Below, one piece after another: positions 12,740 through 36,809 of a DNA stretch of 64,000 bases. A program made the position numbers and the translations under genes. Source of the DNA: Rapana venosa (taxonomy: Eukaryota > Mollusca > Gastropoda > Neogastropoda > Muricidae). The stretch's first letter is position 1; each line of letters opens with the position of its first letter. The stretch spans positions 6,044,082 to 6,108,081 of the forward strand of contig CM054158.1 in NCBI GenBank assembly GCA_028751875.1, given 5' to 3'. The notes under the pieces are model-generated. The model was not told the DNA's origin, made no database searches, and saw only the letters and a program-made list of their open reading frames with translations.

Positions 12740-26093
<13,354 letters not shown>

Positions 26094-26930
26094 CTGTTAC
26101 AAAAAAAACACGGACACTGTGACAGTCAGGTACAGTTGAGTAAATTGACCTTTGCTGTATTTCGTTACTGGTTCACTTGTTTACTTGTAACACGAGTTAT
26201 TCCTATACCACAGGTCTGCCAGAATGCTGTTCCTTTGCTAAAATACTAAAGGCTACAAGGTTAACAACTTTCACCATACTTCTTTTTTTTTTTTACCGCT
26301 TATTACTATTCTGTGGGTTCATCACTCTTAATCAGCTCAAGTGGGCATCTCAGCCCCCTCTGAATCGAGCTATTACTGTAGGGAGCTTAGTATGTGGTGT
26401 CATGTGTACGTTAGCGAGAACACTGAACAGCATCACTGAACACCTCCAAAGTGATCTGCAGCAACCAGGCCCCTCTGGCTTAGTGGCCCCATAGTGGCCT
26501 GACATTTGATAGGTCCCCGTGGACTTCCACCCCTGAGGATTTTTGACAAAATTAATGTGAGAACACTGGGGCAGGGACAGAGAGATTGAAATGGGGTAGC
26601 AAAGGATCAGCAGGACAGGCACATCACAGAAGTTGAGGCAGCAAAAAGAAGAAAAAAATCCAAAGTCTTCAGTTATGATGAGGACGTTGAGTGAGGGCCT
26701 TGTTTGGGTCACATTTTCAAAGTAAAAACTTAGTAACTACAAGAACTTTCACTACAATCACTGCTGTTATGCGCTACACTGCAAATTTTTTGTATTATTA
26801 GTATGCAACATTATTATTAATAAAAATTTGTAAAAGTACATATTTTGTATACTCTTTCCTTCTACATTCCCCGAATTTTTTAAAAGCACACACCACACAA
26901 AACCAAAACACACCACACCAAATATCTATC
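26094..26930. other. Clean intron or intergenic sequence
   Basis: Good-quality sequence upstream of the ENDOV exon. I could not identify the missing first exon. No repeat family was recognised. Confidence 0.45.
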
Positions 26931-27960
26931 ATTAGCCATTACCCCCAGGGGTGTGGGGCAGAACAAAGCCTTCCACCCTGGCCTATTGGCCCCTATCACT
27001 ACCCCAAGAGTGCTGCAGGGCCTTAACTCACTTTCACGTTTTCCCCGTTCTTTTGGTCTTCCTTTCTTTCTCCTTCCTCTGGGGGCCCAGTCAATGCGTT
27101 CTTGTGATGAGTGGGTCTCTTCGGAGGATGTCCCAAATCCACCCCCACTCTTCTGGTGATTATGGTTCCCATTTCTTCTTGCCTGTCTCCATATAGGTCT
27201 TCTTTGGAGACTTCTCGGGCCAAAAAAACCACAGAATTTTTTCGCAGCATAGGTGGGGAAGGACGAAGTTTGGTAAGACCACTCCGCATCCCCCAGCATC
27301 AAACCCCTTCAGGGCGTAGACACAACAACTCTGGGATAGCTTCAGCTTGGGTTGGTCTGTACTGGTTGATTCCAATATTGTTCTCTCCCTAAAACATTCC
27401 TGGCCCTTTCCCCGTCTTTTGTGGTGTCTTCTTTTGTGCCGCCCTTGGTTTGTGATGCTACCAAGGAGTGAATTTCTGTCTGGGGCAGGTCGTTCCATTC
27501 ACTTTCACAGGGGGGTGGGTGTTTCACATTGAGGACTTTGTCCCGTTTTCTTTGGGCAATACAAAGCCCCCCTTGCTGTCCGAAGTTTGGGTCTGTGGGT
27601 TTTTTTCCCGGATATGTTGGGGTTGGGGCGGCAGCGCCCGGGGCATCCCCAAGTCAAGGCGCTATGTTGAGAAAAGCTCCACAAACCTTTGGGGTGTCTT
27701 CTGTCGCTTCCTCATCACCCCAATCAAAGGGCCAATTGAAAGAACGCTGACAAACAATCCTTTTCTTTTCCCAGTCTGACTTCGAAGCATGTTCTATGGC
27801 CCCAGAGCACTGAAATTGTAAGAAGCTTTTGATAAGGGACCGTTTCGTGGGATGCCTAGTGCAAGGGTACTCCAAAGGGGTTTTCTGGTATGCGTCAAAT
27901 GCCTTTTTTGAAAATCCACAAAATTTCCCACATACAGTTTTCCTTTGCCATTTTTTTGCA
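26931..27960 (-). mobile_element. LINE RT and C-terminal region, minus strand
   Basis: On the minus strand, D-F-Q-K-A-F-D lies near 27,905 (RT motif), then S-L-I-K-S-F-type sequence near 27,840. The C-terminus has T-H-H-K-N-A-L-T and R-R-K-K-G-R-P-K near 27,065-27,110. This matches the type of LINE at 1-1,094. Frames change repeatedly. The 5' part may extend to about 28.9 kb in smoothed sequence. Confidence 0.65.
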
Positions 27961-30900
27961 TTGTTCGATATTTTTCCCTTAGCGTAAATTATCTGGTCTA
28001 TAAAATCCTCGTTGCTTTCCTGAAACCTGCTTGTTTTTTTTCCTAAAAGAAATCGTCCCCAAAAGCGTCCGATTTTTTTTTCTGTTTATGCCCTTTGGGC
28101 CCATATTTTGGGTTTGGCACAGACAAAAAGGGTGTTTCCCCCTCCCAGTTTTTTGCGGGGTTGCTAAAGGTTTCCCTTTTTTCCTTGGGGATTTTGACTA
28201 TAATTTTCCCCCTTTTGGTCCAATCATCAGGTATTTTTTTTCATTCTTCCATGCAGCTGTAAACCCAGTGGTTTGCAGTATGTCAGCGCAGTCAGAATCT
28301 GCCTTGAACGTTGGGGGCCCCAAAGGGTCCGGCCGGAACGGGCCGTTTTTGAGACTTGAGGGCCCGCCCCCTACTTTCCTTTTTTTGGGGGGTTGAACGT
28401 CAATGTCAAAGTCTTTTTAGCTTCTGGGATTTCAGCGTCTCGTAAAGGTGGGGGTCGGTTTGAGAACTTTGGGGAATTTGTTCACCCCCTTCTTTCTTTT
28501 TGGGGCTTTTTCCCTTTTTTTGGTTGTAAACAGTTTCCCTTGCTTTCCCTGATTGGGTTTCCCCAAGCGCTCCCCCGTTAAAAATTTTGTTGCTTTACTT
28601 TTTTGGGGTAAATCTTGAAGCCCTCCTCCCCTTGCTCTCCTTTGGGGGCCCCGGCCCCCCCTCTTCGGCCCAGCTCCCAAACCGGCCCCCTTTGGCTTCT
28701 CTCTTGTAAAGGCGGGGCGAGCCCTTTTTTTTCATTTTCCCCTTTGGGGCTCTCTGAAACAATTTTTACCGGGCCTTCCCCCGGAAAAAGCCGTGGGCCC
28801 TTTACTTGCAATGCCCCCTTCTTGGTCTCTTTTCTTTTTCTTTGTGGCATCGGGGTCTTTTTTTTTGGACCCCGTCATTTTTTGGTTTCTTTTTTTGAGG
28901 CCCGAGGGTTTCCTTTGTTTGCTTCGGAAACTTTACAGACCTTTCCTTGTCGTACCCCCCCTAACAACACAAATAAAAATGTTTTTTAAAATTTTAAATA
29001 CCTTAAGTGAAAACTTAGTAAAAAGTGTAAAAAATTTGGCATGTGGGGGGCACACAACCACACACAATCTTGTGAAAAAGGGTTAAATTTCCCTGACCGC
29101 TTTTCGAAAGGGAATGGGGCCATTGGGGTGCCAGGGGGAACAGTTGACGGGAAATTAACAAATCCACTTTAACACGGGGACTGGATGTAAAAAAGCCCCT
29201 AAATGTTATTCCCATTACCCTTTAAATTAAAAAAAATAAAAAAAAATAAAAAAAACCCAACACACACACACACACACACACGAAAAAGATAATCAAATGA
29301 AAGCATCCCCTTTTCATTTCTTCCCTCAGCAAGACTTAAAGGGGCCTTTTTTTTTTTATGCTGTTAATTTCCCTTCCCGTGGGAAAAATTCCCAGGAGTG
29401 GGCTCATGCTCATCTTCCCCCAAATTTTCTTGCTGCAAAAGTTTATGTCATAAGGTTTGGTTTGCAAATTTTGCACTGCCCAAGTCTTGCTGAAAATCCC
29501 CTTTTAACCAGCATTTTGGGGAAAGGAAAACCCTCTGGCTAAAACAATAATCGGGCTGCCCTTCTTTTTAAAAGCTTGGGGGGGGTCTATGAAATTCCAC
29601 ACAGGGGGGCAGTCGCACTGTCCGCACGGGGCCACAAAAGGTGTCGGGGCAAACCAAATCTCCTCTTCACCTAAAATGCTCCGAAAGGGTTGTCTCCTCC
29701 CCCTTTGGGGTAACTGATTTTGACAGGAACCAAAGCCACATGTATGCAACCCTTTTTTGTCTCAAGTCCAAATGTTCTTTCCCCCCTTTCTTCTTTATTT
29801 TTCATGTTTTGGTAAAAAAAACCGTTTCTGACTGTGCACTTTAAATTCCCCCTTGGGTTTTGGTCTTCTTAGATCTTGCGGGAAACGGGCCCACCAGATG
29901 CTATTTTTTAAAATACTAGTATATTCGATTTTTTAAATTAGGCAAAATTTTGTAAAAACAAAAGAAAAAACGATGAAAAATAAAATCAAACTGAAATGGG
30001 GAGAAAAGGCCCTCTCGCTCGGGAAATTTTTAAAAACTCTTATCAAAAAATTTTAACCCTTTTTTATTGCTGCCAATTGTTACACAAAAAGGTTAAAGTT
30101 TACAAAATAAAGAAAAATCTGATCACGTTTTGTTTTCTCTTTCTGCCTCGCTGGTCCTTTTTGAATTAAAAATGACGGTCAGAAATCGTTCGTTCTGTCG
30201 TTTTTTAAAAGTTTTTTCCAACACAGTGTATATGAAGATAGCTAAAAGGGGGGAAAATTTTTGATTTTTTTGGAGTTAAAATTCAAAAATCCGGTAGCCC
30301 TAAACCCCTCGACAGCCCCACACAAAAAAGCATTGTTTTAATTCAATGTAAAAAAATCTGGAAAAAAAATTTTTAAACTTGACTTAAACTGGGGAACCAT
30401 TTGGGGCTTCCCCAACCGCTTAAAGCCCCGGTACACGGGCATATTGGGAAAACCCGGGAAAAACAACAAAGACCGGAAAAACCGGGCTTTGGGGGAAAAA
30501 CGGGAAACAACAACAAAAAAACCTAAACAAGTTTACTTTTATCCATATGGGCGGGCACACCGGTGTTAAAAAATCACTCTTTTCCTTCTGTTTTTCTATG
30601 TAACTTTTATATTCTTTCCCCGAATTTAACAAAGGGGCATCCCAAAAATTAAAAACAATTTTTTGGAAAGCCCTAGACTCTGACTCAAAACTAGGGTGTT
30701 TTTGGGAAACAAATTTGGTTTTTTGAATTTTTTAAAATTTTTAAAGCAAACACTTTTACCCCCTCATTTTTTTATCCTGCAGGCTTCCTTACCACAATAT
30801 CCCTTGCTGGGTAAACGCTGTAGGTATACGGGAAAAACCCTATTTGATGGTTTTTTTCCCAATTTTCTTGAAAAAACCTGGTATTGCTCTATTTCTTCAA

Positions 30901-31039
30901 TCCAAAAAACAAGTGCAAAAGCCTCATTTCATGCTTTAAAAAATCGGGGAAAAATCCCCAAAACATTTTTTTTTTCCCCTCCCACCTATAGAAAAATACA
31001 AACATGCCCCCCAAATTTTAATCCCGGGTTGGTGGGCCT
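27961..31039. other. Smoothed sequence, mostly unassigned
   Basis: Probably contains the 5' continuation of the minus-strand LINE up to about 28.9 kb and a CA repeat at 29,262-29,282. SINE-tail-like TGGATGTAAAAAAGC is at 29,184-29,198. Beyond that no feature could be supported. Confidence 0.4.
29170..29225 (+). mobile_element. SINE tail fragment
   Basis: GGGACTGGATGTAAAAAAGC followed by a smoothed GTTATTCCCATTACCC corresponds to the SINE tail at 41,790-41,845. Confidence 0.5.
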
Positions 31040-31984
31040 TGGGCCCTACACTTCTTTTTCCCCAAGTGTCGGGTGGGGGATGTCCTGCAGAAAACCCACA
31101 TCATGGCTCTCCATTTTTTCCCTTTTTCCTGGGTCCCTACAGGGAGCTCATTGTTGGTCCCCCTTTTTATTCGTTGCGAATTTGTTTAAGCTGTCGGGGA
31201 AATTTTTTTCTTTGTTTTTCCTCTGCTTTGTTTCCACAGAAATTTTTCCACTCCATAACAGTTTCCTAGTCCATCAGCCCCGATTTTTATGGCCGAAAAA
31301 AATTTTTGGGGTTTTTTTTTCTGATGGGTTGAGAAGGGGGTTTTTGTACCAGCCCCTTTCCATTACTTCTGCATTTGTTTTTCTTTTTGTCCCCTGAGAT
31401 TTCATGATTTTTCGGGATGAAACCAAAATTTCCCCCTGCTTCTAGTGGGTGTTCTGTGTCCTTGGCTCCCAGGGTCCAGCAACTTGCCCTCCCTACAGAA
31501 GAAAGGAAATGGCCTAAAAAATGGAAAAAATTTTTCCAAGGGAAAACCAAAAAAAGGCCCCCCTTTTAATGTTAAATTAAAAACCCCAAAGCAATTTTAC
31601 CCCCCCCTACCCCCCTTTCCCCCACCCCGTCCCCCCCCCCCCCAAAAAATTCCCCGGAAAAATTTTTCACAAAAACTTTTTTCAGGGTTTGGGAAAATGG
31701 GAAAAAATCATTTTCATTTTTTAAATTTTTTTCCCTTAATTTTACTTTTTTTTTGTTTTTTTAATTGGAAATTTGGGGGGGCCCAAAGTTTGGGGGGGGG
31801 GGGTTCCGGGGGGGGGCCGGGGGGGGGGGGGGGGGTTATTGGGGGGGTTTTGGGGGGGGGGGGGGAATTTAATTTTCCAAGGGGGGGGGGGTTGGGGGGG
31901 GGGGGGGGGGGGGTGGGGGGGGGGGGGGGAATTGGGGGGGGGGGGGGGGGGGGGTTAACATTTTTTTGGGGGGGGGGGGTTTAT

Positions 31985-32028
<44 letters not shown>

Positions 32029-34215
32029 TTTTTTCCAAAATTTTTTTTTAAAAAAAGGGGGGGGGGGGGGGGCCAAAAAACCTTTTTAAGGGGAAAAAAA
32101 TTTGGTTTTATTTTTAAGGTTTTTGTTTTTTTTTGGTTTTTGAAAAAAACTTTTTGGGAATTTTTTTTCTTTGAAAAAATTTTTGGTTTTTTTTGGGAAA
32201 ATTGCCCAAAAAAGGGTTTGGATTTTGGTTGGGGAAAAATTTTAAAAAAAAAAAATGTTGACACCCCCTTTATTTTCCCTTTTTTGTTTAAAAATTTGCA
32301 TTTTCTTTGGCCCCAAGTTGCGCAATAAATGGGCACCCCCAATACGGCCTTTCCAAAAGCGGGCCCGAACCCCCCTTTCTGTCCCGGGGGGATAAATTAA
32401 AAAACCAAAAGGGAAATTTAAAAAGGGGTTTCCCTTTTTTCTGAACCCCTTTTTCAAAACTATGTTTCATTGTGGTAAAAAAAAAGCTTTTTTCCCAATA
32501 CCAGCCTTCTGTTTCTTTCCCTTTTAATGTAATTTCCCTTTCTTTTCGCTTTCGTCTGTTAAATTTGTTTTAAAATCTTTTTCAGTTTTTCTTTAGAGTT
32601 TAGGATAAGGGCGGCCCTCTGCATATCTTTAGGTTGTTGATTTTTTTGCCCCCTAAAATAATTCCTTTATGATTCTCAATATTTCGGGAAAATTTTTTCA
32701 CTATATCCCTTAAATTTAAAACAGGGGGAGAACACGAAGCCCCGCCCCCCAAAAACCCTCCCGATTGGGTTTTTATTTACTGATGTCATTGTCGACTCTA
32801 ATGGGCCCGACTCCTGTTTTTCCCCAAAAATATGTTTTTGAGGGCTTTGGAAGGAAATTTTTTTTTTTTTGTCGATGTAAAAGCCCCCGCCAGAATTCCA
32901 AAAAAAGTCGGGTGTCGTTTCTTTGTCGAACGCTTTTTGTTAATCAATGAAACAGGGGTACAGGTCTTTCTGGACCCCGATGGATCTTTCCACGGAGTTT
33001 TTAATGCGAAGAAATTTTTTTTCTGGGGGCCTTTTTTCTGCCATGGGAAAAAAAATTGTGTTTCGATATTTTGGAGTAATTTTTTTTTTCCATTCTCTTC
33101 ATGGGGTATTCGAAAAAAAAATTTGGGGAGGTGACCCACCGGTTTATTGTAAAGAGTTGGTCCCCATTTCAGTTAACCCCGTTTTTTAGGGATCGGGAAT
33201 GTTGATGGGGCCTCCCTTTATATCTGTCGGAAATCCCTTTTTCCCGTTATATATTTTTGTTTAATAGTTTTGTGACTGCCTTAATTCCCACTTCAAACCA
33301 GGGGTGTTATTTAAAATTTAATGGGATTTTCATTTAGGTCCCCGGGCCCCCTTACCACTTTTTTTATCTTGTGAGTGCAAGTCTCACCCCTTTGTCTTCC
33401 ATGATTAAAAGTTTGGGCCCCCTTTTGTTGCTAATATGAAAGGGGGGGACCTTTCGTCATGGTATAACTCTTTGATGTATTCTGACCCCCCTGTTAAGAA
33501 TATCTTCTTTTTCCAAAGAGTATAACTCCATCTCTCGACTTTATACAAACCCGGGTTTTTTAGATGATTTCTTTCCTGTTTACATCCTTTTTTTTTTTTT
33601 ATGCAAAAGTTTTCTATCAAAATTTGCATTCAAATTTTAAATTTTCCCTTTCCTGCAAATTTATCCATTTTCCTTGGGTTTATTACATTTTTTCTTAACC
33701 AGGTTTTTTCCCCGGTTTTTTTTACTTTTTTTTTCCCTGTACTTTTAAACCCCTTTTTCCCGTTTTTTCCATTAGTTTAAAATTTTCGGAGCTCTCCACT
33801 TTTTTTATGTTCCCAATTTAAAAATTTTTGATGGTATTTTATTCTTTTGCTGCCTCGCTGGGTGTATCCTTTTTATCATCTCCATTTTTTCCCCTGTAAA
33901 TTTTGAGTTGATCTTAAAGGGCCCTTTGAATTTGTTTTTCCAAAATTTTTCTTGTATTTTTTCCCTTTTATTTCTTCGTTGTTTTGGGAGCATGTTCAAA
34001 AAGCAGTTTTGGGTTTTTTTTGTTTTTACAACTTTTTCAAATTTTTGGGGCCCTTGTCCCGAAAAACTGGGGCATGAAACACCCTTCCCCAGTCCCGCAC
34101 CTTGGGATGGACTTTTCAAAATGTTATAAGAGTTATGGGAAGCGTTTTTGAAATCAAAGGGTTTTAAACCCATTTTTTGGTTTTGGTTTTGAGCCAGGGG
34201 GTTTTCCATGTCCAA
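31040..34215 (-). mobile_element. LINE, minus strand, smoothed copy of the 59.2-60.2 kb family
   Basis: The reverse strand of 31,100-31,400 aligns with 59,800-60,150 over the C-terminal region: both antisense frames read F-L-F-V/I-A-N-L-F-K-L-S and S-I-T-S-A-F-V-F-L-F-V. Further upstream on the minus strand, 32,760-33,190 and 33,230-33,400 look like RT and linker pieces. The frame at 33,805-34,215 (136 codons) is Lys/Asn-rich and may be the region between endonuclease and RT. A G-rich run splits it at 31.8-32.1 kb. The 5' limit is uncertain. Confidence 0.55.
31785..32075. repeat. G-rich tract of about 290 bases
   Basis: G runs separated by short TT, AATT and TTAT pieces. This is probably a corrupted simple repeat. 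Gly-rich and Pro-rich frames are artefacts. Confidence 0.9.
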
Positions 34216-34729
34216 ACATCTTCTTGGTGGGTTTTTAAACCCTGTTTCATGAAGCCAGCTTTTATTCCTTTCACCATTTCCCTGAGCCGCCCCCTTCCCC
34301 TTTCATTTCCCCTCCTAAATTTCCCAAAAGGGCCCAAATGTGGTTTTAAACTTTTTCCCCTTTCCCCACATTTTAATTGAGGGCACCCATTTATTATCTG
34401 AAACTTGAGACAAACAGTTGCTTCATTGCCTTTTCATAAATTTTTAAAAAAACTCCCCAATTTTTGTTCAATTTTTTAAGCTGTTTTTGGGGAAATGGGC
34501 AGCACTTCAATGTGTTTTTGGCAATGATACTAAAATGGAATACAATGGCTAAGGGAAAATCCCCCCAGAAAAGGCCCCTGCCCCTATAGAAAGTAATTGC
34601 AAAAGGGCCCACTATAAGGGAAACTTCTTTCAAAAAGTCCCCCTTTAAAAAAAAAAAGAAAACAGAATACAGATAACAAACGGAAGGGGGCTTTTCCGTT
34701 TTATCTGGGAAGGGTTTCCCCCGTCGGGT
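34216..34729. other. End of the smoothed tract
   Basis: No feature recognised. Sequence returns to normal texture near 34,740. Confidence 0.4.
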
Positions 34730-35098
34730 TGGGTGGATTTTGTTCGACAGGTAACCCTCGATCGCCCTCCAGCGACTGTCCGCATCAGAAAACCTCTCAG
34801 AATGGGTACAGGGAACGTACGGACTATGCTACAAAAAGGAAAATTGGAAAATCTCAAACAAGAAATGGAAAGAATGAACCTCAATATACTGGACTTTAAG
34901 AAGTGAGATGGAAAGGAGCAGGCTGCATAACATCCGACAACTACACCATTCTTTACTCAGGAGGAGATCAACACCAGAAAGGAGTTGGCATGATTCTAGA
35001 TCAAGAAACCTCAAAGACCATCAAAGGTTTCTGGACTGTAAATGACAGAGTCCTGATAGTAAAACTTAAGGGCACACCTTTCGACATTTTTATTTAGC
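34730..35098 (+). mobile_element. LINE endonuclease N-terminal fragment
   Basis: Plus-strand frames read I-R-K-P-L-R-M-G-T-G-N-V-R-T-M near 34,785-34,830, then K-L-E-N-L-K-Q-E-M-E-R-M-N-L and R-W-K-G-A-G, followed by S-G-G-D-Q-H-Q-K-G-V. This is the start of an APE-type endonuclease (G-T-W-N-V-R-T; here the Trp is Gly). A frameshift lies near 34,898. The element stops abruptly at 35,098, where a SINE core starts. Confidence 0.75.
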
Positions 35099-35310
35099 GA
35101 ACGTAAAAGAACCCACGGCAACAAGAGGGTTGTCCCTGGCAAAATTATGTAGAAAAAAGCCACTCTGATAAGGAAACAAATGCAGTTGTAGACAGGAAGG
35201 GAAAAAAAAGGGTGGCGCTGCTCTGTGGCGATGCCCTCTCCCCAGGGAGAGCAGCCCGAATTTCACGCAGAGAAATCTGACGTGACTTAAAGTGATATAA
35301 ATAAATAAAC
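35099..35310 (-). mobile_element. SINE with conserved core, minus strand
   Basis: The reverse strand starts with TTTCTCTGCGTGAAATTC and GGGCTGCTCT, then GCAGCGCCACCC, and ends with GTTGCCGTGGGTTCTTTTAC. This is the best-preserved copy of the core also seen at 13.3, 24.2 and 40.9 kb. It joins the LINE endonuclease fragment directly. Confidence 0.8.
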
Positions 35311-35374
35311 TATTTTTGTCCGTTATCTGAGCAAAAATGCGTCACACTGTCGTTAAGCACCTGACAAGTCAGGC

Positions 35375-35625
35375 CCAGCGCATCCAACTTCACCATAAGA
35401 GAGAATTGTTATTTTTTTAAGTCTTTCTGGAGAGATGGCGGGAGAATGGACCAAGAAGGCAGAAAATAGACAAGGAGGATGTGACAGGAAGAAAAGGAAC
35501 AAGGCAGAAACAAAAAGAGTGATAGAAACAAGGAAATTTCTAGCACAGAATTTCCAGAATGTGGGGATGCTATTTATACTGATAGGCCCCCGGCATCCCC
35601 ACTGGGGACTTAAGTGTTTAAGGTT
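35375..35625 (-). repeat. Interspersed repeat family R1, clean copy
   Basis: Minus-strand copy bounded by GGGGATGC/GCATCCCC-type ends and carrying TGCCTTCTTGGTCCATTCTC on its reverse strand. It is the reference for the smoothed copy at 13.7 kb. Confidence 0.8.
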
Positions 35626-36059
35626 CAAGATTTTGAAGGACTGGCTACAAGGCTGTAACATCAAACGTGGTTGGAAAGGCATGGGCTCTAGGCGTAGTGA
35701 CTGCTGAACTGTCTGATTAATTTAAGGGATCTTTAACAAGAGTTAATTGTAGTTCTAACTCCAGTCCTTAACAAGTCTTTGGGATGAGTTCATAAACCAA
35801 GCTCGCATGTGTGAATGCAGGCAGAGAATCCAACACATGTTTAACACTATCCCTACTTTAAGGGAGAGAACCCGTCTTTCCCAGCGCTGCGGTATGCTAC
35901 AGTAACCCAGTTGTGGGTGATTTGTAGGGAAGGGCTAGTAGATGGTTGGTTGCCCAATAGCAGGTTACCTGTAGGGAAAAGGTTAGAAAGTATTCATCTT
36001 TTATCAAAGTAAAGGTCAATTGTGGGTGATAACTGGTCTGCCAGCATCATCTATCCACT
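35626..36059. other. Spacer with a degenerate SINE piece
   Basis: Around 35,775-35,860 the order CATAAACCAAGCTCGCATGT then TGAATGCAGGCAGAGAATC resembles the tRNA-SINE body. The rest is unassigned. Confidence 0.4.
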
Positions 36060-36710
36060 CCCTTCAACGTATTCAAAACTCTGCAGCTCGACTAGTCCTC
36101 AGAAATAAAAAAAAGATCTGAGCACATGATCACTCTCTTGTGATCTCTCCACTGGCTGCCTGTGCCACAAAGAATAAACTATAAGATCCATACTCTCTGT
36201 TACAAATGTCTCCACAAAACAGCACCCTCGTACCTCTGTGAATGTCTTCACCTGTACACTCCTTTTCTCATTCCCTTCACTCTGCTGCAGATTCCTTGTG
36301 CTTACCGAATACCTAGGTTCAGCCAGTCCAACGTCGGCCGTCGCTCTTTCTCTGTTTCTAGTCCATCGATTTGGAATGGCCTCCCTATCTCTCTTCACCA
36401 GAGGCCTACTTATGACACTTTTAAATCCGGGCTCAAAACATATTTGTTTCAAACCTAAGATTTTCCTCTCCTGTTTCGTTTCATAGCTATCCCAGCTTTT
36501 CAACAGCCCAAACTCTCATCACCCTGCCAAAGTGTATAACCTGTGTGTGTGTGTGTGTGTGTACATTTGGACTTGTTAGAACTATTACTTGCTATTGGTT
36601 GCATGACTGTGTAAGAATGAGTTGAGTGCAAGCGCTTTGATTTGTCTGTGCAATATACAGCGCTATATAAATTCCATTTATTATTATTATTATTATTATT
36701 ATTATAATGC
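36060..36710 (+). mobile_element. L2-type LINE, C-terminus and 3' end
   Basis: The 98-codon frame at 36,162-36,458 reads INYKIHTLCYKCL, APSYLCE, PRFSQSNVGRRSFSV, IWNGLP and ends KTYLFQT-stop. Y-K-C-L, P-S-Y-L, R-S-F, W-N-x-L-P and F-K-x-x-L-K-T-x-L-F form the conserved C-terminus of L2/CR1-group RT proteins. A frameshift precedes it near 36,115. The 3' end has TG repeats at 36,541-36,562, then the conserved AGCGCTATATAAATTCCATT and a TTA repeat tail. The 5' side is truncated. Confidence 0.88.
36683..36706. repeat. TTA repeat at L2 3' end
   Basis: ATT trinucleotide tail of the L2 element. Confidence 0.9.
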
Positions 36711-36809
36711 ATCCAAAACTTCACCTGTGCTTTAGGTTAAGCTGTTTGATAAAACATCTGGCAAAAGGCAGATGAGTAGCGACATTAATGAAAGATCCAC
36801 AGCTTACTG

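Noticed and set aside
30696..31397. 233-codon plus-strand frame
   Set aside because: Its second half is the antisense of a minus-strand LINE, and the first half is smoothed low-quality sequence.
31785..32075. G-quadruplex regulatory element
   Set aside because: G runs would formally fit, but the tract is probably a corrupted microsatellite, so functional interpretation is unsafe.
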